A stretch of DNA of 64,000 bases, from contig NZ_CP079194.1 in assembly GCF_019297855.1 (NCBI RefSeq), positions 855,501-919,500 of the forward strand, written 5' to 3'. Origin of the DNA: Gymnodinialimonas ceratoperidinii (lineage in GTDB: Bacteria; Pseudomonadota; Alphaproteobacteria; Rhodobacterales; Rhodobacteraceae). Below the pieces are notes generated by a model. It saw only the letters and a program-made list of their open reading frames with translations, made no database searches and was not told where the DNA came from. Made by a program: the position numbers and the translations under genes. The stretch's first letter is position 1; every line of letters starts with the position of its first letter. Below, one piece after another: positions 37,837 through 47,163 of this stretch.

Positions 37837-38565
37837 TCAGCCGCGTCCGACGAAGGGCATCTTGGTGGCGAGGACCGTCTGGAAGAGTACGTTCGCCGAG
37901 GCGGGCATGTTTGCCATGTGCAGGACCGATTGCGCGGCTTCCTTGACGTTCATCATGTCCATCAGGGGTTTGCCATCGGCGCGGCGGCGTTCGTTGAGGG
38001 CGTCGACGAGGTCGGTCCGGGCGTTGCCGATATCGATCTGGCCGGCCGCGATGTTGAAGGGGCGGCCGTCGAGGCTGAGAGTTTTGGTCAGGCCGGTGAC
38101 ACCGTGTTTGGTTGTCGTGTAGCAGATTGAGCCTTCGCGCGGGGCATGGGCGGAGAGGGAGCCATTGTTGATGATCCGGCCGCCCTGGGGATCCTGCGCG
38201 CGCATCTGTGCGAAGGCGGCGCGGGCGGTGTTGAACATGCCGGTGAGGTTCACCGCGAGGCTCTGGTGCCAATCGCTCACGTCGATTTCGTCGATCGTGC
38301 CTTGTGGCGTGAAGATGCCGGCGTTGTTGAACACGGCGTCGAGGCGGCCCCACCGTGTGACGACACGTGCCACGGCGTCTTCCATCTCGGCCAATTGTGT
38401 CACGTCGGCGGGAAGCGCCAGAGCGTTCGGGTGGTCGCCGGCAACCTCGGCCAGAAGCGGCGCGCGGCGGGCCACGAGGGCGACGCGCCAGCCGTCGGCC
38501 AGAAACGCCTCGGCGGTGGCGCGGCCGATGCCGGAGCTGGCGCCGGTGATCAGGATCGTCCGCAT
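37837..38565 (-). CDS. Short-chain dehydrogenase/reductase
   Basis: A 242-residue Rossmann protein with cofactor motif GASSGIGRA, NNAGIF, the NGSLS serine and the catalytic YTTTK (Tyr and Lys). Cofactor preference and substrate are not readable. It lies 12 bases after the helicase gene on the same strand. Confidence 0.93.
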   Translation of the reverse strand: MRTILITGASSGIGRATAEAFLADGWRVALVARRAPLLAEVAGDHPNALALPADVTQLAEMEDAVARVVTRWGRLDAVFNNAGIFTPQGTIDEIDVSDWHQSLAVNLTGMFNTARAAFAQMRAQDPQGGRIINNGSLSAHAPREGSICYTTTKHGVTGLTKTLSLDGRPFNIAAGQIDIGNARTDLVDALNERRRADGKPLMDMMNVKEAAQSVLHMANMPASANVLFQTVLATKMPFVGRG

Positions 38566-38577
38566 GGGGAGCCTCCT

Positions 38578-40122
38578 CTAGGGTGTGTCGCCTTCGTCTT
38601 CCGCCTCCAGCGCGAGGGGGGCGGGTTTGGAGATAAGGTCGTCGGTGCTGAGCGCCCCTGAGGGGCGCGACAGCATGTAGCGGGTGACCCAGATCAGGCG
38701 CTCTTCCGCGCGGGTGATTGCCACGTAGGCCAGCCGTTTCCACAGTGCCTGTCCCGCCTCCATCCGGCCGGCGCGTGAGGCGGCGTAGAGATCGGGGGCG
38801 AAGACCTGCACCTCGGGCCATTGCGAGCCCTGGGCCTTGTGCATCGTCACTGCCGCGCCGTGCAGGAAGGCGGCGCCCATCCGGGCGGCATAGGGCAGGA
38901 AAGGCTCTTCCTCGCCGGGCTTCTCGATCTTCACGATCGAGGCGGCCGAGAAGCGCGGCGTTTCCGCGCCCATGACGTGCAGGCGGGAGAAGCCCGGCTT
39001 GTTGCCCGGCCCGAGGTAGATCACCGGCGCGCCCTTGATCAGGCCGCGCGCTTCCAAGTCGATGCGCTTCTTGCGGTGCTTCAGGGGCAATTCGATGCCG
39101 TCGCAGATCAGCGGCTCGCCGGGGAGGATTTCATCATCGGCGGCCCCGAAGGCCGCGCGGAAGGCGGCGATCAGGCGGATGCGGGTGGCGTTGCGCCAGA
39201 CCAGCACCGGCGAGCGGGCCATCATGTCGGAATTGGCGCGCGGGCTGACGACGACACGATCATCGCGGGCGGCGGCGTCTTCGATCATCTGCTCGAAGGT
39301 GTGGAAGTCGAGCTGCGGGTCGCCGAGCGCATGGGCCAGATCGAGGATCGGGTTGTCGGCATCCTGCCGGTGCACGCGGCCCAGATGCAGGAGGTTATCG
39401 CCCTTGAACCGGTCGAAGATCATCTCGCCCGATTGCCCGACCGGGGCCAGCTGCGCCGGATCGCCGAAGAGGATCAGGGTCGGGAAGATCTCCTTCAGGT
39501 CCTGGAACTGCTTGTCGTCGAGCATCGAGGATTCATCGACCAGACCGATGTCGAGCCCGTCCTCGCGCCGTTTCCAGCCGGTGATGAAATCCGAGCCGCG
39601 CAGGCCTGCCGAGGCAAGCGCGGCGGGCACTGATTTGGTCGCCTCGTAGACCTCTTTCGCCCGGTCCATGGCGGCGTCGGTCAGCGCCTCGATCTCGGGG
39701 CGCTCGCCTTGACCGGCCAGCCATTCGGCGACCTTTTCGAACTCGGGGTCATACATCGGCGTGTAGAGGATGCGGTGGATCGTGGTGGCCGGCACACCGC
39801 GATTGCGCAGGACCGAGGCCGCCTTGTTGGTCGGCGCCAGCACCGCCACCGTGCGCCGCTCCTTGCGCCGCTTGCCCTCCCAATCGCCCGAGACGATCTC
39901 GACCCCGGTGCGTTCCAGCGCCTTGACGAGTTCGGCGAGCAAGAGGGTCTTGCCGGAGCCCGCCTTGCCGGTCACGGCGAGCACGCTCGACTGGGTGTCC
40001 TTGGCCGGTGTCAGGCTGTCGTTGTCGATGTCGACACCCATCTCGCGCAGCACCTCGGCGATGCGGTCGTGAGCCTGGGCCTGATCGTCGGAGAAGGTGG
40101 GGGCGAGCGCGGTCGTTGTCAT
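38578..40122 (-). CDS. RecD/Dda-like superfamily 1 DNA helicase
   Basis: A 514-residue protein. Walker A GKAGSGKT near residue 54, motif Ia VLAPTNKAA, Walker B VDESSML, motif III GDPAQLAPVG, motif V TMHKAQGSQW and motif VI YVAITRAEERL are all present. This pattern fits the SF1B Dda/RecD2 type, which unwinds DNA 5'-3'. No recB/recC partner is near. The family is common as a single gene in alphaproteobacteria and is sometimes annotated as an ATP-dependent exonuclease subunit, for which there is no nuclease domain here. Confidence 0.9.
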   Translation of the reverse strand: MTTTALAPTFSDDQAQAHDRIAEVLREMGVDIDNDSLTPAKDTQSSVLAVTGKAGSGKTLLLAELVKALERTGVEIVSGDWEGKRRKERRTVAVLAPTNKAASVLRNRGVPATTIHRILYTPMYDPEFEKVAEWLAGQGERPEIEALTDAAMDRAKEVYEATKSVPAALASAGLRGSDFITGWKRREDGLDIGLVDESSMLDDKQFQDLKEIFPTLILFGDPAQLAPVGQSGEMIFDRFKGDNLLHLGRVHRQDADNPILDLAHALGDPQLDFHTFEQMIEDAAARDDRVVVSPRANSDMMARSPVLVWRNATRIRLIAAFRAAFGAADDEILPGEPLICDGIELPLKHRKKRIDLEARGLIKGAPVIYLGPGNKPGFSRLHVMGAETPRFSAASIVKIEKPGEEEPFLPYAARMGAAFLHGAAVTMHKAQGSQWPEVQVFAPDLYAASRAGRMEAGQALWKRLAYVAITRAEERLIWVTRYMLSRPSGALSTDDLISKPAPLALEAEDEGDTP

Positions 40123-40190
40123 GGTCGGACCCTACCCGCGCCGCCGGGCGAGGGGTAGGGGCGGTGGGTCATTTGCGGCGATAAGATCGC

Positions 40191-40496
40191 CTAGTGGATC
40201 AGATCGCCAAGCCGGATCGGATCGGGGTCGCCGCGTTCATGGGCAAGCTCGTCGGCGGCCTCGGCGAGGGTCAGGGCGAGCCCGCGGGCAAGGGCGGCAT
40301 CGGCGCGGCGCTCCGCGTCTCCGTTGAAGGTTTCCGCGATCGCGCGGTCGGCGGCGAGCAGCGCGCGGATCACGGTGATGGCGGCTTCATCCGCCATGGT
40401 GCTGTGCACCTTGGTGGCGAGGGCGAGGGCGTCGTTTTCAGGCGCCATGACAGCAGCCAGTACATTTTCGAGGAGGGTTTCGAAGTCTTTACGCAT
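40191..40496 (-). CDS. Small cytoplasmic helical protein, unknown
   Basis: A 101-residue protein starting MRKDFETLLENVLAAVMAPE and rich in Ala/Glu/Asp helices (RALLAADRAIAETFNGDAER). No signal peptide or known motif. An upstream frame extension to 40628 is rejected as it is Pro/Thr/Arg rich with no start support. It lies upstream of the helicase gene on the same strand with a 68-base gap. Confidence 0.6.
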   Translation of the reverse strand: MRKDFETLLENVLAAVMAPENDALALATKVHSTMADEAAITVIRALLAADRAIAETFNGDAERRADAALARGLALTLAEAADELAHERGDPDPIRLGDLIH

Positions 40497-40699
40497 GGGA
40501 TGATCGCGGTCTGTGCCGTCCGTTTGGGAAGGAGGGGCGACCGGGGTTCTCCCGCAGGGGTGGTCGGTTTCATCGACGTCGGCTCGGGTGAGCACGCGGC
40601 AAGTAGTCGGGCGCGGCCGTGGCGGCAATGCCGTCTTTGGAAACAGACAATTTTAGATAGATGGTTAAGGCTTTGCGCGGGCGAGGCGGGGCAGGCGCG

Positions 40700-41686
40700 T
40701 CAGACCGGCCCGGTATCGCTGCCGATCACGAAGGCGCAATCGCCCAGTTTGATCAGCCCCGGCACATGGCGCGCGGCAAGGAGCCCGCCGCGCTGTGCCA
40801 CAATCGTCTGGGGCGGGTGTTGCAGGTCCTGCGTGGCGCGGATGTGGGCCAGTGGTTGCCCCTTCTCGACCGTATCGCCGAGACCCGCCAAGGGATGGAG
40901 GAGGCCCGCACAGGTGGCGAAGTGGAAGCCCTCGGGATCCGAGAGGTCGAGCCCGCGCGAGGGCGCAGGCTCTGACGCCGGCGTGCCGTAGATGCCGTGA
41001 TGCGCAAGCGTCCGCAGGAGCCCGTCTATGGCAATGGCCGCGGACATGGGCGTGCTGGTGCCCGCGCCGCCGATCTCGGTCGTCACGAAGGTCTTGCCAG
41101 CGCGTTCGGCCGCGCCGTCGAACATGCCGGTATCGTCGATCTCGCGTAGGCGTGCGGTGTAGGGCGCGGCAAAGGCGCGTGCGGCGGCGGCACAGCGGCC
41201 ATCCTGTTCGGTGTCATCAAGGATATGGCTCAGCGCCATGGGCAGGAAATCGAGCGTTTTGCCGCCGGAGTGGAAATCGATCACGAGGTCGGCCAGCGCG
41301 ATCAGGTGATCATTCACGAAACGCGCCAGCCTCTGGGTCACGGTGCCGGTGGCGCTGCCGGGGAAGGCGCGGTTGAGGTTCACGCCGTCGATCGGAGAGG
41401 TGCGGGTCGCGGCCTCGAACGCGGGCATGTTGAGATGCGGAATCAGGATCAGGCGGCCTGTCGTTTCCTGTGGGGAAGCCACGTCGATCAGGTGGCGGAT
41501 GGCGATTGGCCCCTCGTATTCGTCACCATGGTTGGCGCCGGCGACCAGCGCCGTGGGCCCGGCGCCCCCGTTCACCACGCAGACCGGCACCATGACGTGC
41601 CCCCAGGCGCTGTCGTCGGCCGAATGCGGCAGGCGGATGTGGCCGAAGTGTTTGCCGGGAACGTCGAGGGGAACGGTGAGGGTCAT
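40700..41686 (-). CDS. doeB: N-acetyl-L-2,4-diaminobutyrate deacetylase (succinylglutamate desuccinylase/aspartoacylase family)
   Basis: A 328-residue zinc enzyme with metal-binding HGDEYEG, LNRAFPGS and DFHSGG motifs of the AstE/AspA family, followed by a C-terminal biotinyl-like beta domain. With DoeA next to it, it most likely deacetylates N-alpha-acetyl-diaminobutyrate during ectoine breakdown. It lies 88 bases after doeA on the same strand. Other aspartoacylase-family roles are possible, but the gene pair supports DoeB. Confidence 0.88.
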   Translation of the reverse strand: MTLTVPLDVPGKHFGHIRLPHSADDSAWGHVMVPVCVVNGGAGPTALVAGANHGDEYEGPIAIRHLIDVASPQETTGRLILIPHLNMPAFEAATRTSPIDGVNLNRAFPGSATGTVTQRLARFVNDHLIALADLVIDFHSGGKTLDFLPMALSHILDDTEQDGRCAAAARAFAAPYTARLREIDDTGMFDGAAERAGKTFVTTEIGGAGTSTPMSAAIAIDGLLRTLAHHGIYGTPASEPAPSRGLDLSDPEGFHFATCAGLLHPLAGLGDTVEKGQPLAHIRATQDLQHPPQTIVAQRGGLLAARHVPGLIKLGDCAFVIGSDTGPV

Positions 41687-41774
41687 GGAGGGCGCTTTGC
41701 AGGTTGAGGCGTGTGTGTGCAGGGTAGCCCGCGTTTTCCGGCGCTTACAGGCCCTGCAGAGGTCGTTGGCGCGG

Positions 41775-42953
41775 TTATTTGATGCAGACCTCGCGCGGCA
41801 GGGACGAGAGGCATTCGACGCCGGTCTCGGTGATCAGGATCGGTTCGGTGATCTCGATCCCGCCGGTGTCGAGCCAGAGGGCGGGCATGAAATGGAAGGT
41901 CATGCCGGGCTCCAGCACCGTGGTGTCATCGGAGCGGAACGACATCGTCCGCTCGCCCCAGTCGGGCGGGTAGCTGAGGCCGATGGCATAGCCGCAGCGG
42001 CTCTCCTTGACGTAGCCACGGGCGTTCAGCGTGGTGTTGAAGGCATTGGCGATATCCGCGCAGGTATTGCCCGGTTTGGCCTGATCGAGCGCCTTGGAAC
42101 TGGCCTCCAGCACCGCTTCCTCGGCACGTTTGAATTCGTCGGGCATGGTGCCGAGAAACAGCGTGCGCGACTGCGGGCAATGGTAGCGGCGGTAGACGCC
42201 CGCGATCTCGAAGAAGGTGGCCTCGCCGGGGCGCATCGGCTGGTCGTCCCAGGTCAGATGCGGCGCGGTGGCGTCCATGCCGGAGGGCGTCAGGGGCACG
42301 ATGGCGGGGTAGTCGCCCCAGGCCTCATCGGTGCCGAGGACGGAGGCGCGCATGATCTCGGCCACGAGGTGGTGTTTGGGCAGGCCCGGTTCGGCGACCT
42401 CGAGGATGCGGCGGTGCATCGCCTCGACGATACCGGCGGCCTTGCGCATCCGGTCGATCTCGGCGGGCGACTTGACGGCGCGCTGCCAGTTCACCAGCCC
42501 GGTGGCGTCGACGATCCGCGCTTGCGGCAGGTGGCCCACCAGGGTCGCATGGGCCGCGGCGGAGTAATAGTAATTGTCCATCTCCACCCCGATCCGAGCC
42601 GTTTCCGCACCGCGTTCCAGAAGCAGCTCGGCCAGGGTTTCATGCGGATGCCGGTCGGGGTTCTGGACGTAGATGTCGTCATAGCCCACCACGTGATCGT
42701 CGGGCATGTAGACCGTGCGCAGGGCGCCGAGCGCATCCATCGCACGGCCCCACCAGAGCGGCATTCCGGAGCGGCCGACAATGACGGCCTGATGCACGTA
42801 GAACGACCAGCCGTCGTAGCCCGAGATCCACGCCATGTTCGACGGATCCGTGATGACCAGCCAGTCCAGCGCGCGCTTGTCCATCTCGGCGCGCAGCTTG
42901 GCGAGGCGCGCTTCGTAGTCGGCGGTCGGGAAGGCGAGGTTGTTGCTGGACAT
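41775..42953 (-). CDS. doeA: Ectoine hydrolase (M24 peptidase family)
   Basis: A 392-residue protein. The N-terminal creatinase-type domain carries SGYDGWSFYVHQ. The C-terminal M24 pita-bread fold includes SRCGYAIGLSYPPDWGE and MTFHFMPALWLDTGG. It opens the ectoine ring to acetylated diaminobutyrate. The ATG at 42953 is used (AGAAAG upstream); an upstream ATG adds a poor 11-residue extension. No ectoine transporter is seen nearby. Confidence 0.9.
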   Translation of the reverse strand: MSSNNLAFPTADYEARLAKLRAEMDKRALDWLVITDPSNMAWISGYDGWSFYVHQAVIVGRSGMPLWWGRAMDALGALRTVYMPDDHVVGYDDIYVQNPDRHPHETLAELLLERGAETARIGVEMDNYYYSAAAHATLVGHLPQARIVDATGLVNWQRAVKSPAEIDRMRKAAGIVEAMHRRILEVAEPGLPKHHLVAEIMRASVLGTDEAWGDYPAIVPLTPSGMDATAPHLTWDDQPMRPGEATFFEIAGVYRRYHCPQSRTLFLGTMPDEFKRAEEAVLEASSKALDQAKPGNTCADIANAFNTTLNARGYVKESRCGYAIGLSYPPDWGERTMSFRSDDTTVLEPGMTFHFMPALWLDTGGIEITEPILITETGVECLSSLPREVCIK

Positions 42954-43160
42954 GAGCGTGCTTTCTGCGGTCGGCGGGGCGGGCAAGCCCCGGATTTTCC
43001 GGCGAGATTCGTTGCTCCCGCCGACGCGGTCCCGCCTGTTTGCGACATCCTGCCGGTGCTTGCGTCTTTCGGGGCGGTGTTTCGGACTGGAGGAAGGATG
43101 GTTCGTTCGGCCGTGGGGCGATGCGGGGGGCGTAGCGCATTGTTGTGCGTGCGGGAGCCT

Positions 43161-43197
43161 CCGGCGGGAGTTGTATGGGCCAAGATGAAGGGGGAGC
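43161..43197 (+). repeat. Copy e of the dispersed repeat, in the doeA-doeD intergenic region
   Basis: GCGGGAGTTGTATGGG followed by CCAAGATGAAGGGGGAGC. It lies in the 374-base gap between the divergent doeA and doeD-like genes (42954-43327), the only copy in a promoter region instead of a gene-end region. The rest of the gap is GC-rich and contains the two promoters; I see no gene. Confidence 0.72.
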
Positions 43198-43327
43198 GCT
43201 GTGGGGGACCGCGGGGTGGCGCGTGCGGGGATTGTGGAAATTTCGCTGCGGTGTGAGGCTTCGTTGAATACCCCCTTTTCACGGGAGCCTATGTTGATAG
43301 CGTGGCGCCAGACACGGAGGACCAGAG

Positions 43328-44698
43328 ATGCTGACGAACGACCAATTGAGCAAGTGGGATCAGGACCACTTCTTTCACCCGTCCACCGCGCTGGGGGCCC
43401 ATTCGCGGGGCGAGGCGCAGGGGATGATCATCAAGACGGCTGAGGGCTGTCACATCACCGACCGCGACGGCAACCGGATGCTCGACGCCTTTGCCGGGCT
43501 TTATTGCGTGAACATCGGCTATGGGCGGCAGGAGGTGGCCGAGGCCATCGCCGAGCAGGCACGCGAGTTGGCCTATTACCATTCCTACGTCGGCAATGGC
43601 ACAGAGGCCTCGATCACGCTGGCCAAGATGGTCGCGGAACGCGCGCCCGAGGGGCTGAACCGCGTTTTCTTCGGGCAAGGCGGCTCGGACGCGAACGAGA
43701 CCAACATCAAGCTGGTCTGGTATTACAACAACATCCTTGGGCGGCCGCAGAAGAAGAAGATCATCTCGCGCTGGCGCGGGTATCACGGCTCGGGCCTGAT
43801 GAGCGGGAGCCTGACCGGCCTGTCGCTGTTCCACAAGAAATTCGACCTGCCGCTGGATACCGTGCGCCACACGACGGCGCCTTATTACTACCAGCGCGAG
43901 GATGCGTCGCAATCGGAGGCAGAGTTCTCGGCCCAATGTGCCGCCGATCTGGAGGCGCTGATCGAGAAGGAGGGCGCGGACACCATCGCGGCCTTCATCG
44001 CCGAGCCGGTGATTGGCACCGGGGGCATCGTGCCGCCGCCCGAGGGCTACTGGGAGGCGATCCAGAAGGTGCTCAAGAAGCACGACATCCTGCTGATCGC
44101 GGATGAGGTGATCACCGGTTTCGGGCGTCTGGGCACCATGTTCGGCTCGCCGAAGTACGACATGGATCCCGACATCATCACCATCGCCAAGGGTCTGACC
44201 TCGGCCTATGCGCCGCTCTCGGGCTCCATCGTCCACGACCGCGTGTTCGAGGTTCTGGCTCGGGGCACCGACGAGAACGGTCCGCTCGGCCACGGCTGGA
44301 CCTACTCGGCCCATCCGATCGGCGCGGCGGCGGGCGTGGCGAACCTGAAGCTGCTCGACAGCCTTGGCCTCGTGCAGAATGCGGGCGAGGTCGGCCCCTA
44401 CCTGACCGAGCAGATGCGCAAGGCCTTCGAGGGTCACGACCATGTCGGTGACATCCGCGGCGTCGGCATGATGACCGCGCTGGAACTGGTCTCGGACCGC
44501 GACACCCGTGCGGGGTTCGATCCGGAGAAGAAGCTCGTGCCGCAGATCGCCGCGGCCATGGCCAAGCGCGGGGTGATCGCCCGCGCCATGCCGCAGGCCG
44601 ATATCGTGGGCTACTCGCCCCCGCTCTGCCTGACCCGCGAGGAGGCCGATACCATCGTCGGCGTCTCGGTCGAGGCTGTGGCCGAGGTTCTGGGCTGA
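43328..44698 (+). CDS. doeD: Class III aminotransferase, probable diaminobutyrate aminotransferase of ectoine breakdown
   Basis: A 456-residue PLP enzyme. Motifs: GQGGSDANETNIKL, RWRGYHGSGLMSGSLTG, FIAEPVIGTGGI, ADEVITGFGRLG and the PLP lysine in IAKGLTSAYAPLSG. Position next to doeA/doeB suggests it converts 2,4-diaminobutyrate to aspartate semialdehyde (DoeD). By sequence alone it could be another omega-aminotransferase (e.g. beta-alanine or taurine). GGAGG is seven bases before the ATG. doeC is not in the window. Confidence 0.8.
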   Translation: MLTNDQLSKWDQDHFFHPSTALGAHSRGEAQGMIIKTAEGCHITDRDGNRMLDAFAGLYCVNIGYGRQEVAEAIAEQARELAYYHSYVGNGTEASITLAKMVAERAPEGLNRVFFGQGGSDANETNIKLVWYYNNILGRPQKKKIISRWRGYHGSGLMSGSLTGLSLFHKKFDLPLDTVRHTTAPYYYQREDASQSEAEFSAQCAADLEALIEKEGADTIAAFIAEPVIGTGGIVPPPEGYWEAIQKVLKKHDILLIADEVITGFGRLGTMFGSPKYDMDPDIITIAKGLTSAYAPLSGSIVHDRVFEVLARGTDENGPLGHGWTYSAHPIGAAAGVANLKLLDSLGLVQNAGEVGPYLTEQMRKAFEGHDHVGDIRGVGMMTALELVSDRDTRAGFDPEKKLVPQIAAAMAKRGVIARAMPQADIVGYSPPLCLTREEADTIVGVSVEAVAEVLG

Positions 44699-44723
44699 GA
44701 CAGGCCTCGAGACCAAGATAGGG

Positions 44724-44755
44724 AGGGGGAGGTGCCGCGCGCGCTTCCCCCTTTA
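44724..44755 (+). terminator. Probable terminator after the aminotransferase gene
   Basis: A 12-bp stem, AGGGGGAGGTGC paired with GCGCTTCCCCCT (two G-T pairs), and a five-base loop, followed by TTAC. It ends the doeD-like transcript before the DUF4178 operon. Confidence 0.6.
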
Positions 44756-44822
44756 CGCAACGACAAAGGTCCGACTAGTATCAACCCATTATAGTTTAAC
44801 CCGATTTCGGACCGCCGCCTTA

Positions 44823-45458
44823 ATGCCTGACAGCCACGTCACATGTCCAAATTGCGGCTACGGCCACGATAATCTCCGCAAATCCACCCGGATGTTCGAC
44901 TGCCCCGCCTGCGGCACCACGCTCTACCTCGAACAGGACGCGGTGAAACCCATCGGCAACAGTGGCGAGATGCACGACTACCCGATGCTGTTCGGGATCG
45001 GTGACACCGTTGAAGCCGAAGGCAAAAGCTACATCATCCAGGGCCATGCCCGTTACGATTACGGCCGCGGGACGTGGGATGAATTCTATGGCGAGGACAG
45101 CACCGGCCTGGGTGCCTGGTTCTCCATCGACGAAGGCGACGTGGTCATCCAGCACGCCTTCGACAGCGGCTCCGGCCCGCGCCGCGACACGCCGCCGGCG
45201 GTGGGCGAGAAGTTCAGCTATTCCGGCAAGGACTATACGGTGACCGAGGGCGACACGGCCACATGCATCGCTGTGCGCGGTCAATTCCCCGAGCTGATCC
45301 GCGTCGATGATGCGCATTTCTTCATCAACGCTTCAGGCGCTTCCGGCCAATTGCTGTCCGGTGAGTTCTGGGAGGGTGGACGCCAATGGTACGAGGGGGA
45401 TTGGCTTGATCCTTTCACCCTGAAGGTGCGCCGTCAGGATGGGAGCACACGCCCATGA
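44823..45458 (+). CDS. Zinc-ribbon DUF4178 protein (first of operon)
   Basis: A 211-residue protein. N-terminal zinc ribbon with C8, C11, C27 and C30 (TCPNCGYGH ... DCPACG), then a DUF4178 beta-barrel domain with GIGDTVEAEGKSYIIQGHAR, YDYGRGTWDEFY and LGAWFSIDEGDVV. The domain is known mostly from genes near polyamine/AdoMet enzymes and DUF350 proteins and has no proven activity. First gene of the coupled five-gene operon 44823-48734; it overlaps the next by four bases. Confidence 0.88.
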   Translation: MPDSHVTCPNCGYGHDNLRKSTRMFDCPACGTTLYLEQDAVKPIGNSGEMHDYPMLFGIGDTVEAEGKSYIIQGHARYDYGRGTWDEFYGEDSTGLGAWFSIDEGDVVIQHAFDSGSGPRRDTPPAVGEKFSYSGKDYTVTEGDTATCIAVRGQFPELIRVDDAHFFINASGASGQLLSGEFWEGGRQWYEGDWLDPFTLKVRRQDGSTRP

Positions 45459-46732
45459 CAAGCAAGATGGGCTTGGGTTCGGTCAATTGCACCTCCTGCG
45501 GGGCGGGGCTTTCGGTGCTCGGCGGCGGCCGGGTCGAGACGCATGTCTGTGGCTACTGTGGCGCAGTGCTGGACGCGCAGGACAATTACCGCGAGATCGC
45601 CAACATCGGCAAACGCAACCACCCTGACAGCCCTGTGCAGATCGGCCAGTCGCTGACCCTCGAGGGGGTGGAGTTCACCGTGATCGGCACCCTTGGCATG
45701 GTCGAGCGCTACGGCGGGCGCGAGTGGCGTTGGGTGGAGCATCAGCTGTTCTCGCCCACCCACGGATACCTGTGGTTGAACGTCGAGGACGGGCATCTCA
45801 GCTACACGCGCAAGATCCGCGACTACAACATGAGTGCGTGGCTCAGCCCCGCGACGGTGGAGCGCTCGGAGACGCCGCCGATCCGCGTCTACAAGACCGA
45901 GCAATATCGCTACTACGACACGACCGTCGCCGAGATCGACTTCATGGAAGGCGAGTTCAACTGGGTGCCGAAACTGGGCGAGAAGACCACGAGCGTGAAC
46001 CTGCTCGGGCCCGACGCCATGCTGACCCTGACCAAGTCGAAGACGGAGCGAGAGGTGGAGCTGACACGGCTTTTGCCGCGCGCCGAGACCGCCCGTGATC
46101 TGGGCTTCGATGAAGCGGCCCTCGGGCCGGTCGGACAGGCGCATCCGCTGGCGCCCTACGTGCCGATGCCTGAGGAACGGCTCTTGCGGCGCGTCCTCGC
46201 CGGCGTTGCGGTTGTCGCGGCCGTGCTTGGCATGATCTTCTGGTTCTCGGGCGGGCGCGTGATACTGGAATCGCCCTACCTCGAGACCGCGACACTGCCC
46301 CAGATCGTCGAGTTCGAGATCGATAACACCGCGCAATTGGCGCAGCTTCAGTTCCGCACCACCTTCAACAATCAATGGGCGACCTTCGGCACCGAGTTGC
46401 GCGATCCGGACGGCGAGGTCATCCTGACCGGCGAGCGCACCGTCTCGTTCTATTCCGGCCGCTCCGGCGGCGAGAGCTGGTCCGAGGGCAGCCGCCGCAG
46501 CACGATCCGGTTCCGCCCCACGCAACCGGGCACCTACCGGGCGTCGCTGGTTCAGGTCGCGGCCTCGAACCCCGGCAGTGGCACCGTTTCCATGCGCGTG
46601 TCCCAAGGAAAGCCGACGGGCTTCTGGCTGATCGGTCTTGCCGTGATCGCCGGCCTTGGCTGGCTCGCCGTGACCGCCCGGAGCGCGGCCCACAAGAAAC
46701 GCCGGTTCGCCGGCTCTGACTGGAACGACTGA
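45455..46732 (+). CDS. Zinc-ribbon DUF4178 membrane protein (second of operon)
   Basis: A 425-residue protein. N-terminal zinc ribbon (C12, C15, C32, C35), then a DUF4178 domain (VQIGQSLTLEGVEFTVIGT, YGGREWRWVEHQLF), a membrane helix near 247-268 (LAGVAVVAAVLGMIFWF), a beta-sandwich exported domain (EFEIDNTAQLAQLQFRTTF, TIRFRPTQPGTYRASLV) and a second helix near the C-terminus (FWLIGLAVIAGLGWLAV). So the ribbon and DUF4178 are cytoplasmic and the sandwich is periplasmic. It forms a fusion-like longer partner of the first gene. Confidence 0.86.
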   Translation: MTSKMGLGSVNCTSCGAGLSVLGGGRVETHVCGYCGAVLDAQDNYREIANIGKRNHPDSPVQIGQSLTLEGVEFTVIGTLGMVERYGGREWRWVEHQLFSPTHGYLWLNVEDGHLSYTRKIRDYNMSAWLSPATVERSETPPIRVYKTEQYRYYDTTVAEIDFMEGEFNWVPKLGEKTTSVNLLGPDAMLTLTKSKTEREVELTRLLPRAETARDLGFDEAALGPVGQAHPLAPYVPMPEERLLRRVLAGVAVVAAVLGMIFWFSGGRVILESPYLETATLPQIVEFEIDNTAQLAQLQFRTTFNNQWATFGTELRDPDGEVILTGERTVSFYSGRSGGESWSEGSRRSTIRFRPTQPGTYRASLVQVAASNPGSGTVSMRVSQGKPTGFWLIGLAVIAGLGWLAVTARSAAHKKRRFAGSDWND

Positions 46733-46914
46733 TGGCCCCTATCCGTCTCATCATCATCGGCGGCGCCGTGATCGCCCTTCTGGGGGCCAGTTACCTCAGC
46801 TACTATGGCGTGGGCCGCGAAAGCCGTGACCTCGCCGCCGCCGGTCCGCCCTCGGTCCGGGCGGGATCAACAGGGTCAGGCGGGGGCTTCTTCGCCTTCG
46901 GTCGGATCAAATGA
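46732..46914 (+). CDS. 60-residue single-pass membrane protein (third of operon)
   Basis: A short protein with one membrane helix (RLIIIGGAVIALLGASYLSY) and a small Gly/Ser-rich tail ending FFAFGRIK. Its ATG overlaps the stop of the previous gene (TGATG) and it has no own ribosome site, so it is coupled. No family recognised. Likely a small subunit or stabiliser of the neighbouring membrane proteins (inference). Confidence 0.7.
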   Translation: MAPIRLIIIGGAVIALLGASYLSYYGVGRESRDLAAAGPPSVRAGSTGSGGGFFAFGRIK

Positions 46915-46944
46915 ACGCCATGCAACAACAGGAGCCTTCGCGCC

Positions 46945-47163
46945 ATGTTTGAACAAATCATCCTCGCCGAGTTCATTTCGATGATCTTCTATAGCGTCGT
47001 CGGCATGTTGCTGATGTACGTCGCCTACAAGGTGATCGAGATCGTCTCGCCCTTCCCGATCGTGAAAGAGATCGAGGAAGACCAGAACACCTCGCTGGCG
47101 ATCCTGATCGGCTCTGTCTTCGTGGCCATGTCGATCATCATCGCGGCTGTTATCCTTTCGTGA
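46945..47163 (+). CDS. DUF350 membrane protein (fourth of operon)
   Basis: A 72-residue protein with two membrane helices: SVVGMLLMYVAYKVIEIV and SLAILIGSVFVAMSIIIAAV, with the EIEEDQNTSLAI loop characteristic of DUF350 (YjfL-like). The family often has two to four such units; this is a single two-helix unit. AGGAG precedes the ATG. Its stop overlaps the GTG of the next gene. Confidence 0.88.
   Translation: MFEQIILAEFISMIFYSVVGMLLMYVAYKVIEIVSPFPIVKEIEEDQNTSLAILIGSVFVAMSIIIAAVILS

Noticed and set aside
42491..43282. Minus-strand 263-codon frame overlapping the start of doeA
   Set aside because: Different frame from doeA, Arg/Pro/Ser-rich, and covers the doeA promoter gap with the repeat; a shadow.
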